DNA of 64,000 nt from Acidimicrobiales bacterium. Lineage in GTDB: Bacteria > Actinomycetota > Acidimicrobiia > Acidimicrobiales > CAIXPF01. Below, in pieces: positions 35,505 to 44,864 of the stretch. Location of the stretch: contig JADLEF010000319.1 of NCBI GenBank assembly GCA_020846295.1, positions 1 through 64,000 of the forward strand, in the 5' to 3' direction. Position 1 is the first letter of the stretch. The number at the start of each line of letters is the position of its first letter. The notes under the pieces are model-generated. The model saw only the letters and a list, made by a program, of their open reading frames with translations. It was not told the DNA's origin and did not search any database. The position numbers and the translations under genes are program-made.

Positions 35505-36263
35505 TCACGTTCCGGCCGACAGGTACTGGTCCTCGATCTCATCGATGCGGGTCGCCATCTCGGCAGCGGTGCCGCTCAGCTCGATCCGGCCGCGACGCAT
35601 CACGTAGACCCGGTCGGCGTAGCGCAGCGCCTTGCGCACGTGCTGCTCGACGAGGAGCACCGCCGTGCCCTGCTCGTCCGCGGCGGCACGGACCGCTTCC
35701 AACAACCGCTGCACGATCAGCGGGGCGAGCCCCATGGACAGCTCGTCGGCCAGCAGCAGTCGGGGCCGGCGGGCGAGCGCCCGGGCGAGGGTGAGCATCT
35801 GCTGTTCGCCGCCGGAGAGCAGCCCGCCTCGGACATCGAGGCGGCGCTCGAGCTCGGGGAACAGCGCCAGCGCGTCCTGCACCCGCACCCCGCCGACGCG
35901 GAGGTTGTCCCGGGTGCTCAGCCCCATGAACACCGACTTCTCCTCCGTGACGAAGGTGAGCCCGTTGCGGGCTCGGCGGTGCAGCGGCGTCCGCGTCGGC
36001 GCGCCGTCGAGCTCGACGTGGCCGGCCAGCGGCGGCAGTTCGCCGGCCAGCGCCAGCAGCGTCGTCGTCTTGCCTGCGCCGTTCGGTCCGAGCAGGGTCA
36101 CCACCTCGCCGGGGTGCACCTCGATCTCGACGTCGTGCACGACGGGCTGGGCGCCGTACCCCGCGGCTAGGCCCACGGTACGCACCGCAGGCACGCCCGT
36201 CGCCATCCTGGGCGGTACGGCGCCGTCGCGCACGTCGATCGTGGTCCCGTTGGCATCGTTCAC
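35505..36263 (-). CDS. livF: ABC transporter ATP-binding protein LivF-like
   Basis: This is the second ATPase of a branched-chain amino-acid-type importer. Walker A GPNGAGKTTTLLAL, the family loop FVTEEKSVFMGLSTRDNL, signature LLSGGEQQMLTLARAL, Walker B PRLLLADELSMGLAP and the switch His in LLVEQHVRKAL are intact. An N-terminal extension of about 25 residues precedes the domain. Its GTG start overlaps the stop of the fused permease gene as GTGA. It would pair with the LivG-like domain of that protein. It is 252 aa. Confidence 0.9.
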   Translation of the reverse strand: MNDANGTTIDVRDGAVPPRMATGVPAVRTVGLAAGYGAQPVVHDVEIEVHPGEVVTLLGPNGAGKTTTLLALAGELPPLAGHVELDGAPTRTPLHRRARNGLTFVTEEKSVFMGLSTRDNLRVGGVRVQDALALFPELERRLDVRGGLLSGGEQQMLTLARALARRPRLLLADELSMGLAPLIVQRLLEAVRAAADEQGTAVLLVEQHVRKALRYADRVYVMRRGRIELSGTAAEMATRIDEIEDQYLSAGT

Positions 36264-39001
36264 GAGGTCACCGCCGCGGTGTCGGTCTCATCGGAGTGCT
36301 GGATCTGCTCGTCGCTCTGGCCGAGGTAGGCGGCGACGACCGCCGGATCGTTGCGGACCTGCTCGGGGGTGCCCTCGGCGATCCGGCGGCCGAAGTCGAG
36401 CACCACGATCCGGTCGCACACGCTCATCACGAAGTTCATGTCGTGCTCGACCAGCAGCACGGCGATGCCCCAGTCGTCGGCGAGGCGCCGCACCAGGTGG
36501 GCCAGCTCGGCCGTCTCCACGTCGCCCAGACCGGCCGCCGGTTCGTCGAGCAGCAGCACGCTCGGCTGGGCGGCCACCGCGCGGGCGATGGCCAGCAGCC
36601 GCCGCTGCCCGTAGGGCAGGTCCTGCACGTGACGCAGCAGATCGTCCTCCAGACGGAACTCCCTGATGGCGGCCACCACCGTCGGCGGCAGCGGCGGGGT
36701 CCGGGGGTGGACCAGGTCGGTGAGGTAGGACAGGCGGTCTCGCGGGTCCGACGCGGCGCGCAGGTTGTCCAGCACGGTGGCGTCCTCGAACAGCTCGAGG
36801 GACTGGAACGAGCGGGAGATGCCGGCTCGGGCCCGTTTGGGCACCGACCACGCCGACACGTCGGTTCCGTCCAGCACGACCGAGCCGGCCGCCCGGGTGA
36901 AGCCGGTGACCGCGTCGATCACCGAGGTCTTGCCCGCCCCGTTGGGCCCGATGAGCCCCACGACTCGACCCGGCTCGACCACGAAGTCCACCTCGTCGAC
37001 CGCGGTCACCCCGCCGTAGCGCACGGTGAGGCCGTCGACCCGGAGCACCTGCGGCCGTACCCGGTCCCGGGCCCGGCCCTCCTCCTCGGGCGGCAGCTCG
37101 ACCCGTTCGACGGGCCGCTCCCGACGCAGCCCGGGCAACCGGCCCCGCAGCTTCCCGGTGACGAAGGCGACCTGGTTGATCGACTCACGGGCGATGCAGT
37201 CCTGGTTCTGCAGCACCAGCAGCACCACGAAGGCACCGCCGATGAGCTGCAGGTAGCGCGTCACGCTGGAGAAGATGACGTTGGACAGCTGCGCCCCGAG
37301 CGAACCGGGCGCCAGGGTGGAGCCGAAGATCGGCCCGAACAGGAACCCGATGCCGCCGATGAAGGACCACGCCACGGTGAGGATCGACGTGAAGTTGGTG
37401 AACTCGTTGCCGTAGATGATCACGTCCTTGCGGAAGGCGAGCAGGATCCCGCCCAGGGCGGCGATCCCGGCCGACACGGCGAAGGCGTACACCTTGGCGC
37501 CGGGCACGCTGATGCCGAGGGCGGCGGCGGCCCGCTCGTTGGTGCGCACCGCCAGCAGACGCCGACCGGATCGCCCGCGACGCATGCTGGCCACCATCAG
37601 CGCCACCACCGTGAAGCACACCATGGACACGATGGCGTAGCGGCCGGGATAGGTGATGGCGTTGAAGTCCCACCCGAACAGCGAGGGCTTGCCCACCTTG
37701 GTCCCGGCGAACCCGCCGACGAAGTCACCGTTCTGGAAGATCATCAGCTCGATGCCGGTGCCCAGACCGAGCGTCACGATGGCGAGGTTGATGCCCCGGG
37801 CGCGCACCGCGGGCAGGGCGAACAGCGCACCGAGCGGGACGGTGGCCACCACCCCGGCGATCATGGCGGGCAGGAACGGCCAGCCACCGGCGTCCACCAG
37901 TCGGCCGGCGACGAGCGCACCGAAGCCGGCCAGGGCGAACTGCGCCAACGACAGCTGCCCGGCGTACCCGGTGATGACCACCACCGACAGCAGGACCAGC
38001 CCCATGGCGAAGGTGGTGATGAACGCATCCTGCCAACGCAGCGGCACGAGCAGGATCACCACCGCGGTGGCGACCAGCCCGACGGCGAGGGCCTTGGCGT
38101 TCACCCGACCGCTGCCCACCGCGGGCAGGCGTTGCAGGAAGAAGTCGCGCAGCGGCAGGGCCTGGCCCCGCGCCACCATCCACACCACGATCACGACGAA
38201 CGGCAACGACGCCGGGACGCCGGGCGTGTTCACGAATCGGACCAGCTCGGTCTGCAGGATGCCGAGGGCCACGCCGGCGGCGAAGGCGATCGGAAAGGAC
38301 CGGAAGCCCGCCACCAGCGCGGCGGCCATGGCGGCGAGCACCAGGTTGGTCATCGTCGCCACCTGCAGCTGCACGATCGGCGCGATGAGGATGGCCGCCA
38401 TACCGGCCAGCGCGGAGCCCAGCGCCCAGTTGAGGGTGGCGATCCGATCCGGGGACAGCCCGACGCTCGAAGCCGCCCGCTGGTTCTCCGCCACCGCCGT
38501 GGTGGCGAGGCCGAAGCGGGTGTAGCGGTACAACGCCCACAACAGGGCGCTCACCGCCGCGGCGATGCCGACCAGGATGAATCGGTCGATGGAGATCGTC
38601 AGCCCGAAGGGGTGCACCAGCGTTCGGGGCAGCTCGGAGCTCACCGCGGTGACCCGAGCGCCGTAGCGCAGCACCGCGGCGGACTGCAGCACGATCAGGA
38701 TGCCCAACGTCGCCACGATGCGGGCGAGCGGCGAGGCCCGGCGCAGCTGTCGCATCACCAGCAGATGCGACAGCGCGCCGATGGCCGCGCAGGCCAGCAG
38801 GCCGATGATCCAGGCCAGCCACCAGGGCTGCTCCTGTTTCACCTTGACCTCCCAGTGGATGTACGCCCCCACCATGCCGATGGCACCGTGGGCGAAGCTG
38901 AGCACGCCCGACCCCCGGTAGATCACCATCAGGCCCTGCGAGGCGAGCGAATAGAGCGCGCCCAGCCCGAGGCCCAACAACGCGAACCGAAGTACTTCCA
39001 T
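36260..39001 (-). CDS. Fused LivH-LivM-LivG permease/ATPase of a branched-chain-type ABC importer
   Basis: One polypeptide of 913 aa carries three importer parts. The LivH-like permease (about 1-290) opens MEVLRFALLGLGLGALYSLASQGLMVIYRGSGVLSFA; the LivM-like permease (about 310-620) has ITGYAGQLSLAQFALAGFGALVAGRL; the LivG-like ATPase (about 665-900) has GPNGAGKTSVID, LPYGQRRLLAIARAV and LLLDEPAAGLGD. Together with livF and one receptor it would form a full importer. The ATG at 39001 follows GGGAGGA with a 9-nt spacer; the TTG at 39019 is less likely. The signature LPYGQRR replaces the more usual LSGGQ-type, as in many LivG proteins. Confidence 0.93.
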   Translation of the reverse strand: MEVLRFALLGLGLGALYSLASQGLMVIYRGSGVLSFAHGAIGMVGAYIHWEVKVKQEQPWWLAWIIGLLACAAIGALSHLLVMRQLRRASPLARIVATLGILIVLQSAAVLRYGARVTAVSSELPRTLVHPFGLTISIDRFILVGIAAAVSALLWALYRYTRFGLATTAVAENQRAASSVGLSPDRIATLNWALGSALAGMAAILIAPIVQLQVATMTNLVLAAMAAALVAGFRSFPIAFAAGVALGILQTELVRFVNTPGVPASLPFVVIVVWMVARGQALPLRDFFLQRLPAVGSGRVNAKALAVGLVATAVVILLVPLRWQDAFITTFAMGLVLLSVVVITGYAGQLSLAQFALAGFGALVAGRLVDAGGWPFLPAMIAGVVATVPLGALFALPAVRARGINLAIVTLGLGTGIELMIFQNGDFVGGFAGTKVGKPSLFGWDFNAITYPGRYAIVSMVCFTVVALMVASMRRGRSGRRLLAVRTNERAAAALGISVPGAKVYAFAVSAGIAALGGILLAFRKDVIIYGNEFTNFTSILTVAWSFIGGIGFLFGPIFGSTLAPGSLGAQLSNVIFSSVTRYLQLIGGAFVVLLVLQNQDCIARESINQVAFVTGKLRGRLPGLRRERPVERVELPPEEEGRARDRVRPQVLRVDGLTVRYGGVTAVDEVDFVVEPGRVVGLIGPNGAGKTSVIDAVTGFTRAAGSVVLDGTDVSAWSVPKRARAGISRSFQSLELFEDATVLDNLRAASDPRDRLSYLTDLVHPRTPPLPPTVVAAIREFRLEDDLLRHVQDLPYGQRRLLAIARAVAAQPSVLLLDEPAAGLGDVETAELAHLVRRLADDWGIAVLLVEHDMNFVMSVCDRIVVLDFGRRIAEGTPEQVRNDPAVVAAYLGQSDEQIQHSDETDTAAVTS

Positions 39002-39058
39002 ACCGAGCGTTCCTCCCAACGATCCTTCAGCGTTGCGACGTGTCCCGAGCGTCGTGCG

Positions 39059-40363
39059 CTAGGACGGCTTGCCGTCGAAGGCGGCGGTCACGTCGATGGG
39101 CTCGTCCGGTGACGGCTCCAGCTTCCCGTCCTTGATCACGTCGAAGAAGATGGTGCGGTTGAAGATGCGCGGGAAGTTCCCGCCGCCGCCGTCCCACTCC
39201 TTGGTGAAGTCGAGCACGCCGACCATGCCGCCGGTGTCGAGCGACGCGGTGGCGCTGGCCGCGGCGAGGAAGGTCTCGGCGGTGATGTCGCCCTCCATCG
39301 ACTCGACGATCTGGGTGAAGGCGGTGAACGCGGTCCACGTGCCCAACCCGGCGAGGCTGTTCCAATCCAGATCCGGCGCGTCGTACTTCTCCAGCGCGGC
39401 GCGGTAGTCGTCCCACACCGGCGCAGCGATGTTCGGGTACACGTTCATGACCCGGCCGTCGTTGGTCTCCTCGGGGAACTGCTCGGCCACCTTGGAGTTC
39501 AGGTTGCCCTGCGGGCCGTAGAGGCGGGGCAGCACACCGGTGCTGTTGAGGGCGGTGATCAACGACGGCCAGTTGGCCTCGCCGATGTTGCCCCACAGGC
39601 AGTCCACCGCCGGGCTGGTCATCTTGGCCGCCTCGGCGCTGTAGTCGCCCGGCGCGAGCGGGATGCGGACGGTCTTCAGCTTCGACACGTCACCGCCGGC
39701 GGACTTCCAGCCGTTGGCGAACGCCTCGTGGAACACGTCGGCCACCGGTAGGTCGCCGTAGACGTCGACGACGCTCTTGCAGTCGTCTTCGATCATCTTG
39801 ATGGCCGCTGCGGTGTTGAAGCCGTTGACGAAGCCCATCGGGAAGGAGATCTTCGAGGTGTTCTCCTGGGCGACGATCGGACAGCACGCCCCGAACCAGG
39901 CGATGCTCGCCTCTTCGTAGATGGGGATGCCCCGGCTGACGTCGATGGTGAACGAGCCGACGTTGGCGATCACCTTCTCCTCGACCGCCTTGCGGGCGCA
40001 GTTGCCGGCCTCGTTGGCGTCGTTGCGGTCGTCGCAGAAGATGACCTCGAGCGGCCGGCCTTTGATGCCGCCGTTGTCGTTGATCCACTTCGCGTAGATC
40101 TGCGCCGCCTCCTTGATGTTCGGGTACGGCGTGGCGTTGGTGTCGATCGGCGCCTCGTTCATCACCTTGATCGGCTCGCCGGTCAGCGCCGCCCCGGAGC
40201 CGCCCGCTTCGCCGTCAGCCTCCGTCGATGCGCCGGATCCCTCCGTCGCGCTTCCACCGTCATCGCCGCCGCACGCCGCGGCGAGCAGCGCGGCGGCCAG
40301 TACCGGTATCAACCACCAGCGCGCCGTTCGGGCCCGATGTCGTTCCGTTCGTTCCTGCTGCAT
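39059..40363 (-). CDS. Lipoprotein substrate-binding protein, Liv importer (copy 1)
   Basis: This is an extracytoplasmic receptor of the branched-chain type. A basic N-terminus and hydrophobic stretch end in a lipobox-like LAAAC with Cys31, then an acidic/Gly/Ser linker. The mature domain begins GEPIKVMNEAPIDTN and contains cysteine-bearing segments FCDDRNDANEAGNCARK and WFGACCPIV shared with the next gene. It is 434 aa. The ATG at 40363 has AAGGAGA upstream. It lies 17 bp downstream of its paralogue and directly upstream of the fused permease gene. A 125-bp block (39261-39385) is identical in DNA to one in the paralogue. Confidence 0.9.
   Translation of the reverse strand: MQQERTERHRARTARWWLIPVLAAALLAAACGGDDGGSATEGSGASTEADGEAGGSGAALTGEPIKVMNEAPIDTNATPYPNIKEAAQIYAKWINDNGGIKGRPLEVIFCDDRNDANEAGNCARKAVEEKVIANVGSFTIDVSRGIPIYEEASIAWFGACCPIVAQENTSKISFPMGFVNGFNTAAAIKMIEDDCKSVVDVYGDLPVADVFHEAFANGWKSAGGDVSKLKTVRIPLAPGDYSAEAAKMTSPAVDCLWGNIGEANWPSLITALNSTGVLPRLYGPQGNLNSKVAEQFPEETNDGRVMNVYPNIAAPVWDDYRAALEKYDAPDLDWNSLAGLGTWTAFTAFTQIVESMEGDITAETFLAAASATASLDTGGMVGVLDFTKEWDGGGGNFPRIFNRTIFFDVIKDGKLEPSPDEPIDVTAAFDGKPS
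39261..39385. repeat. 125-bp exact direct repeat, copy in receptor gene 1
   Basis: This segment is base-for-base identical to 40598-40722. It encodes the shared stretch from YDAPDLDWNSLAGLG to ETFLAAAS in both receptor proteins. Confidence 0.93.
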
Positions 40364-40380
40364 TGCACTGTCTCCTTCGC

Positions 40381-41706
40381 TCAGGACGGCTTGCCCTCGA
40401 GGGCGTTGGTCATGTCGTAGAACTTGCCGTCGGTCGGCGCGAGCTTCCCGTCGTGGATCACGTCGTAGGCGACGGACCGGTTGAAGATGCGGGGGAACGA
40501 TCCGGCCTCGCCCGAACCGGCCGCACCCTCGTAGGGCTTGGTCAGATCCAGCACGTTGATCATCCCGCCGGTGTCGACCGCGGTCGCCTCGGAGGCGGCG
40601 GCGAGGAAGGTCTCGGCGGTGATGTCGCCCTCCATCGACTCGACGATCTGGGTGAAGGCGGTGAACGCGGTCCACGTGCCCAACCCGGCGAGGCTGTTCC
40701 AATCCAGATCCGGCGCGTCGTAGGTCTCCAGCGCGGTGCGGTAGTCCTCCCACACGTCGCTCACGATGTCGGTGTAGGAGTTGACCACCACGCCGTTCTC
40801 GGTGAGCTCGGGGAACTGCTCGGCCACCTTGCCGTTGAGGTTGCCCTGCAGGCCGTAGAGGCGTTGCTTGGCGCCGGTCGCCTCCATGGCGGGCAGGAAG
40901 GCCAGCCAGTTGGAGTCGGAGATGCCGCCGTAGATGCAGTCCGTCCCGTCGGTCGCCTGGGCGACCTGGGAGGTGTAGTCCTGCGCGGTCAGCGGCAGGG
41001 TCACGAACTTCGCCTTGGCCGGGTCGAACCCTGCCGATCGGTAGCCGTTCTCGATCTGGGCCCGGGCCAGGTCGGTGGTGGCCAGCTCGACCACGACGGC
41101 GGCCGGCGCCTTGCAGCCGTCTTCGATCATGCGCACCGCGGCGCCGGTGGAGGCGGCGAAGTTGGCGCCGAGCACGAAGGAGTTCTCGTAGGAGAACTCC
41201 TGCTGCACGATCGGGCAGCACGCCCCGAACCAGGCGATGTTGGCCTCGCGCAGGATGTCGATGCCGCGGCTGACGTCGAAGGTGAACGAGCCGACGTTGG
41301 CGACGACCTTCTCCTCCACCGCCTGGCGGGCGCAGTTGGCCGCCTCGTTGGCCTCGCCGCGGTCGTCGCAGGTGATCACCTCGAGCGGCCGACCGTTGAT
41401 GCCACCCTTGTCGTTGATGTACTTGGCGTAGATCTTGGCCGCCTCGGGGATGTTGGGGTAGGGCGGCAACTGGGTGTTGACCGGCGCGGAGGTCATGACC
41501 TTGATCGGTTCGCCCGTCGGAGCGGCCGCCCCGGATGCGGTGGAGCCGTTCGAGGCGCGGGCCGCCGGTCCGTCGCCACCGTCGTCTCCGCCGCAGGCGG
41601 CGGCAAGGAGCGCAGCGCACACCAGCGCGGCCACGACACGGCATCGACGCCGACCAGCGCGCTCCATCCCGATCGATCGCCGGGCGCGCCACAACACGCT
41701 GACCAT
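40381..41706 (-). CDS. Lipoprotein substrate-binding protein, Liv importer (copy 2)
   Basis: This is a paralogue of the neighbouring receptor (441 aa), with a lipobox-like LAAAC (Cys38), a linker and the mature start GEPIKVMTSAPVNTQ. It keeps the Cys-rich motifs CDDRGEANEAANCAR and WFGACCPIV. The two proteins diverge clearly in the middle (for instance SDSNWLAFLPAME against EANWPSLITALN), so they may bind different but related ligands. The ATG at 41706 has AAGGGGGA just upstream. It is probably the first gene of the importer operon; an inverted repeat and a TTGACA box lie upstream. Confidence 0.9.
   Translation of the reverse strand: MVSVLWRARRSIGMERAGRRRCRVVAALVCAALLAAACGGDDGGDGPAARASNGSTASGAAAPTGEPIKVMTSAPVNTQLPPYPNIPEAAKIYAKYINDKGGINGRPLEVITCDDRGEANEAANCARQAVEEKVVANVGSFTFDVSRGIDILREANIAWFGACCPIVQQEFSYENSFVLGANFAASTGAAVRMIEDGCKAPAAVVVELATTDLARAQIENGYRSAGFDPAKAKFVTLPLTAQDYTSQVAQATDGTDCIYGGISDSNWLAFLPAMEATGAKQRLYGLQGNLNGKVAEQFPELTENGVVVNSYTDIVSDVWEDYRTALETYDAPDLDWNSLAGLGTWTAFTAFTQIVESMEGDITAETFLAAASEATAVDTGGMINVLDLTKPYEGAAGSGEAGSFPRIFNRSVAYDVIHDGKLAPTDGKFYDMTNALEGKPS
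40598..40722. repeat. 125-bp exact direct repeat, copy in receptor gene 2
   Basis: Identical to 39261-39385, about 1.34 kb away in the same orientation. Confidence 0.93.
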
Positions 41707-42188
41707 GGTTCCCCCTTGTCACGAGCCGCCGCGCTGCCTTCCCCCGAAGGCGCTACCGGGCGGCCGCTGCGAGGTCTAGCACAAGCCGACGGTTGCTTTG
41801 TCAAGAGCGACCCATTTTTGAAACTGCTCGCGATAGAGCTAGCAGTTGCGATTTCTATGAAGCTTTTGATTTCTCGCGCGCTGCGACCGTGGCCGAACAC
41901 GACACGTGCCGGTATGGGCAGAGCGACGGGTCGTTTGGCCCCGCGAGCACGGAGCGGTCGCCCTGCGGCACGACAGGCCGACGTGTTACGTTCGCCATCG
42001 GCCGGGCCGATGACCGAACCCGTCGGTATGGGACAACGTTGTGCGTGGTCAACGCAGCACGACACATGTCACGCAGACGTTCCGACATCACATCACAGGC
42101 ACGCGTCGACAATTTGTCAACAACGCTTCGGCGGAACCGGCGCAACACGATGCGCGCCGACGCCGGGGCCGTCCCGAAAGGACGATCG
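41707..42188. promoter_or_regulatory. 482-bp divergent control region with AT-rich patch and inverted repeats
   Basis: No gene is seen. On the minus strand TTGACA (41799-41804), with GCTAGA about 18 bp further on, is a candidate promoter for the importer operon. Just upstream of it an AT-rich patch carries AACTGCT/AGCAGTT (41822-41847), placed as an activator or repressor site would be. Further right, GTCGACAA-T-TTGTCAAC (42105-42121, one mismatch) is a second operator-like palindrome close to the esterase gene. The patch around 41797-41880 is much richer in A and T than its surroundings. Confidence 0.5.
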
Positions 42189-43118
42189 ATGGCCCTCGAT
42201 CCAATCGCCGCCGGCCTGCTGCAGCAGATGGCGGAAGCCAACATGCCCGCCCTGAACGAGATGGCGCCGGCCGAAGCCCGCGAAGCCGCCGCCGGGTTCA
42301 TCGCGCTCGCTGGACCCGGCGACCAGACCGTGCAGACCGAGGACCGCACCATCACCGGACCCGGCGGTCCGCTGCCGGTGCGGGTGTACACCCCGCAGGG
42401 CGTCGACGGCGCGGTCGGCGCGCTCGTCTACTACCACGGTGGCGGCTGGGTGATCGGCACCATCGAGTCGACCGACGCCATCTGCCGCAACGTCGCCGCC
42501 CGGGCCGGCTGCAAGGTCGTCTCCGTCGAGTACCGCCTCGCCCCCGAGCACGGCTACCCCGCCCCCCTGGAGGACTGCTACGCCGCGCTGGCGTGGGTCG
42601 CCGCCAACGGGGCGGAGATCGGCGTCGACCCCACCCGCCTCGCGGTGGGCGGCGACAGCGCCGGCGGCAACCTCGCCGCCGCCGTGGCGCTGAAGGCCCG
42701 CGACGAGCACGGGCCGGCCCTGCGCCTGCAGCTGTTGGTGTACCCCGTGACCGATCGCAGCTACGGCACCGCCTCCTACGCGGCCAACGGCGAGGGGTAC
42801 CTGCTGACCACCTCGATGATGGAGTGGTTCTGGGACCACTATGTCGATGCCGGCTCCGCCGACGATCCCTACGTCAGCCCGCTGCGGGCGAAGGACCTCT
42901 CCGGCCTTCCCGCCGCGGTGGTCTTCACCGCCGAGTTCGACCCGCTGCGCGACGAGGGCGAGGCGTACGCCGCCGCCCTGCGCGCCGCCGGCGTGAGCGT
43001 CGAGGCCGAGCGCTTCGACGGGCAGATCCACGCCTTCTGGCAGATGCCCGCAACCTTCGCCGCCGCCGACGCCGCCGCCGATCGGGCGGCCGCCGCGTTG
43101 CGCAAGGTGTTCGCCTGA
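42189..43118 (+). CDS. Alpha/beta hydrolase, HSL-family esterase
   Basis: This is a carboxylesterase with the full HSL-family set: YYHGGGWVIG (oxyanion hole), GGDSAGGNLA (nucleophile Ser), AEFDPLRDEG (acid) and GQIHAFW (His). It is 309 aa from the ATG at 42189, with AAAGGAC a few bases upstream; the ORF is open further upstream only because of base composition. The Baeyer-Villiger monooxygenase gene follows after 79 bp, so the esterase probably hydrolyses the ester or lactone that enzyme makes. Confidence 0.9.
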   Translation: MALDPIAAGLLQQMAEANMPALNEMAPAEAREAAAGFIALAGPGDQTVQTEDRTITGPGGPLPVRVYTPQGVDGAVGALVYYHGGGWVIGTIESTDAICRNVAARAGCKVVSVEYRLAPEHGYPAPLEDCYAALAWVAANGAEIGVDPTRLAVGGDSAGGNLAAAVALKARDEHGPALRLQLLVYPVTDRSYGTASYAANGEGYLLTTSMMEWFWDHYVDAGSADDPYVSPLRAKDLSGLPAAVVFTAEFDPLRDEGEAYAAALRAAGVSVEAERFDGQIHAFWQMPATFAAADAAADRAAAALRKVFA

Positions 43119-43197
43119 CGACGTCGTCGCGTCGACCGCCCGTCCCCCATCCGCGAGCCACCACCAACCTGCACAGCACCACCACAGGAGCAATCCC

Positions 43198-44835
43198 ATG
43201 ACACAGTCCAACGGCGAGGGCCGCAGCGTCGACGTCGTGATCGTCGGCGCCGGCTTCGGCGGCATGTACATGCTGCACCACCTGCGACAGCTCGGCTTCG
43301 CCGCCAAGGTCCTCGAGCGCGGCGACGGGGTCGGCGGCACGTGGTATTGGAACCGCTACCCCGGCGCCCGCTGCGATGTGGAGAGCCTCTTCTACTCGTA
43401 CTCCTTCGACGAGCAGCTCGAGCAGGAGTGGAGCTGGTCGGAGAAGTATTCCCCGCAGCCGGAGATCCTGACCTACGCCAACCACGTGGCCGATCGCTTC
43501 GACCTGCGCCGCGACATCGAGTTCGAGACCGCCGTCGATCGGGCGGTCTGGGACGACGCCGCCGCGGTGTGGCGAATCCACACCTCCAAGGGGGAGACGA
43601 TCAGCGCGCAGCACTACGTGATGGCGTCGGGCTGCCTGTCGCACTCGAAGCTGCCGGAGATCAAGGGCGTGCACAGCTTCCGCGGGCCGACCTACCACAC
43701 CGGCCACTGGCCCCACGAGGGCGTGGACTTCACCGGCCTGCGGGTCGGCGTGATCGGCACCGGATCGTCGGGCATCCAGTCGATCCCGCTCATCGCCCAG
43801 CAGGCGGCGCACGTGACGGTGTTCCAGCGCACCCCGAACTTCTCCATGCCGGCCGGCAACCGTCTGCTCACCGAGGCGGAGGTCAGTTCGATGAAGGCCG
43901 ACTACCGGGCGCAACGCCAGGCGGCGAAGGAATCCGGGTTCGGGGTACCGGTCGAGCTGCCGACGAAGTCCGCGCTGGAGGTGACCGAGGAGGAGCGCAA
44001 CGCCAAGTACGAGCAGGGCTGGAGCGAGGGCAACCTCGTCGCACTGCTGCTGGCCTTCACCGACGTGATCACCGACAAGGCGGCGAACGACACGGCGGCG
44101 GAGTTCATCCGCAACAAGATCCGTTCCATCGTGAAGGACCCGCAGACGGCCGAGGACCTGTGCCCCTTCGACCACCCGGTGGGCACGAAGCGGCCGTGCC
44201 TGGACACCGGCTACTACGAGACCTTCAACCGGCAGAACGTGCGCCTGGTCAACCTGCGGCGCACCCCGCTCACCGAGATCACCCCGAGCGGGGTCTGCAC
44301 CAGCGAGGAGACCTTCGAGTTCGACGCCATCGTGTTCGCCACCGGCTTCGACGCCATGACCGGCGCGCTGGTCAACGTGGACATCGAGGGCCGCGACGGC
44401 ATCACCCTCAAGGACAAGTGGAAGGACGGCACCCGCACCTACCTCGGCCTCATGGTGCACGGCTTCCCGAACTTCTACACCATCACAGGGCCGGCCAGCC
44501 CGTCGGTGTTCTCCAACATGATGGTGTCCATCGAGCAGCACGTGGAGCTGATCGGGACGATCCTCAGCCACCTGCGGAACAACCACAAGTCGGCCATCGA
44601 AGCGACCAAGGAGGCCGAGGACTTCTGGGTCGAGCACAACAACGAGGCGGGTGCGGCAACGCTCTACCCGCTGGCCAACTCGTGGTACATGGGCTCCAAC
44701 GTGCCGGGCAAGCCCCGCGTGCTGATGCCGTACATCGGCGGCGTGGGCGTGTACCGCCAGGAGTGCGACGAGATCGTCGCCGACAACTTCCGGGGCTTCA
44801 CGATGCGCGACGCACGCACACCGGCCATGGCCTGA
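43198..44835 (+). CDS. Baeyer-Villiger monooxygenase (flavin-containing)
   Basis: This is a type-I Baeyer-Villiger enzyme, inserting oxygen next to a ketone carbonyl using FAD and NADPH. The first dinucleotide site is VIVGAGFGGMY, the class fingerprint FRGPTYHTGHWP fits FxGxxxHxxxW, and the second site is VGVIGTGSSGIQ. GGTWYWNRYPGARCDVES is also typical of cyclohexanone-monooxygenase-like members. It is 545 aa; AGGAG lies 7 nt before the ATG. With the esterase upstream it forms a ketone-to-acid-plus-alcohol module. The natural ketone is unknown. Confidence 0.93.
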   Translation: MTQSNGEGRSVDVVIVGAGFGGMYMLHHLRQLGFAAKVLERGDGVGGTWYWNRYPGARCDVESLFYSYSFDEQLEQEWSWSEKYSPQPEILTYANHVADRFDLRRDIEFETAVDRAVWDDAAAVWRIHTSKGETISAQHYVMASGCLSHSKLPEIKGVHSFRGPTYHTGHWPHEGVDFTGLRVGVIGTGSSGIQSIPLIAQQAAHVTVFQRTPNFSMPAGNRLLTEAEVSSMKADYRAQRQAAKESGFGVPVELPTKSALEVTEEERNAKYEQGWSEGNLVALLLAFTDVITDKAANDTAAEFIRNKIRSIVKDPQTAEDLCPFDHPVGTKRPCLDTGYYETFNRQNVRLVNLRRTPLTEITPSGVCTSEETFEFDAIVFATGFDAMTGALVNVDIEGRDGITLKDKWKDGTRTYLGLMVHGFPNFYTITGPASPSVFSNMMVSIEQHVELIGTILSHLRNNHKSAIEATKEAEDFWVEHNNEAGAATLYPLANSWYMGSNVPGKPRVLMPYIGGVGVYRQECDEIVADNFRGFTMRDARTPAMA

Positions 44836-44864
44836 CCGGCACCGCCCGGCCCCGCCCGGCACCC

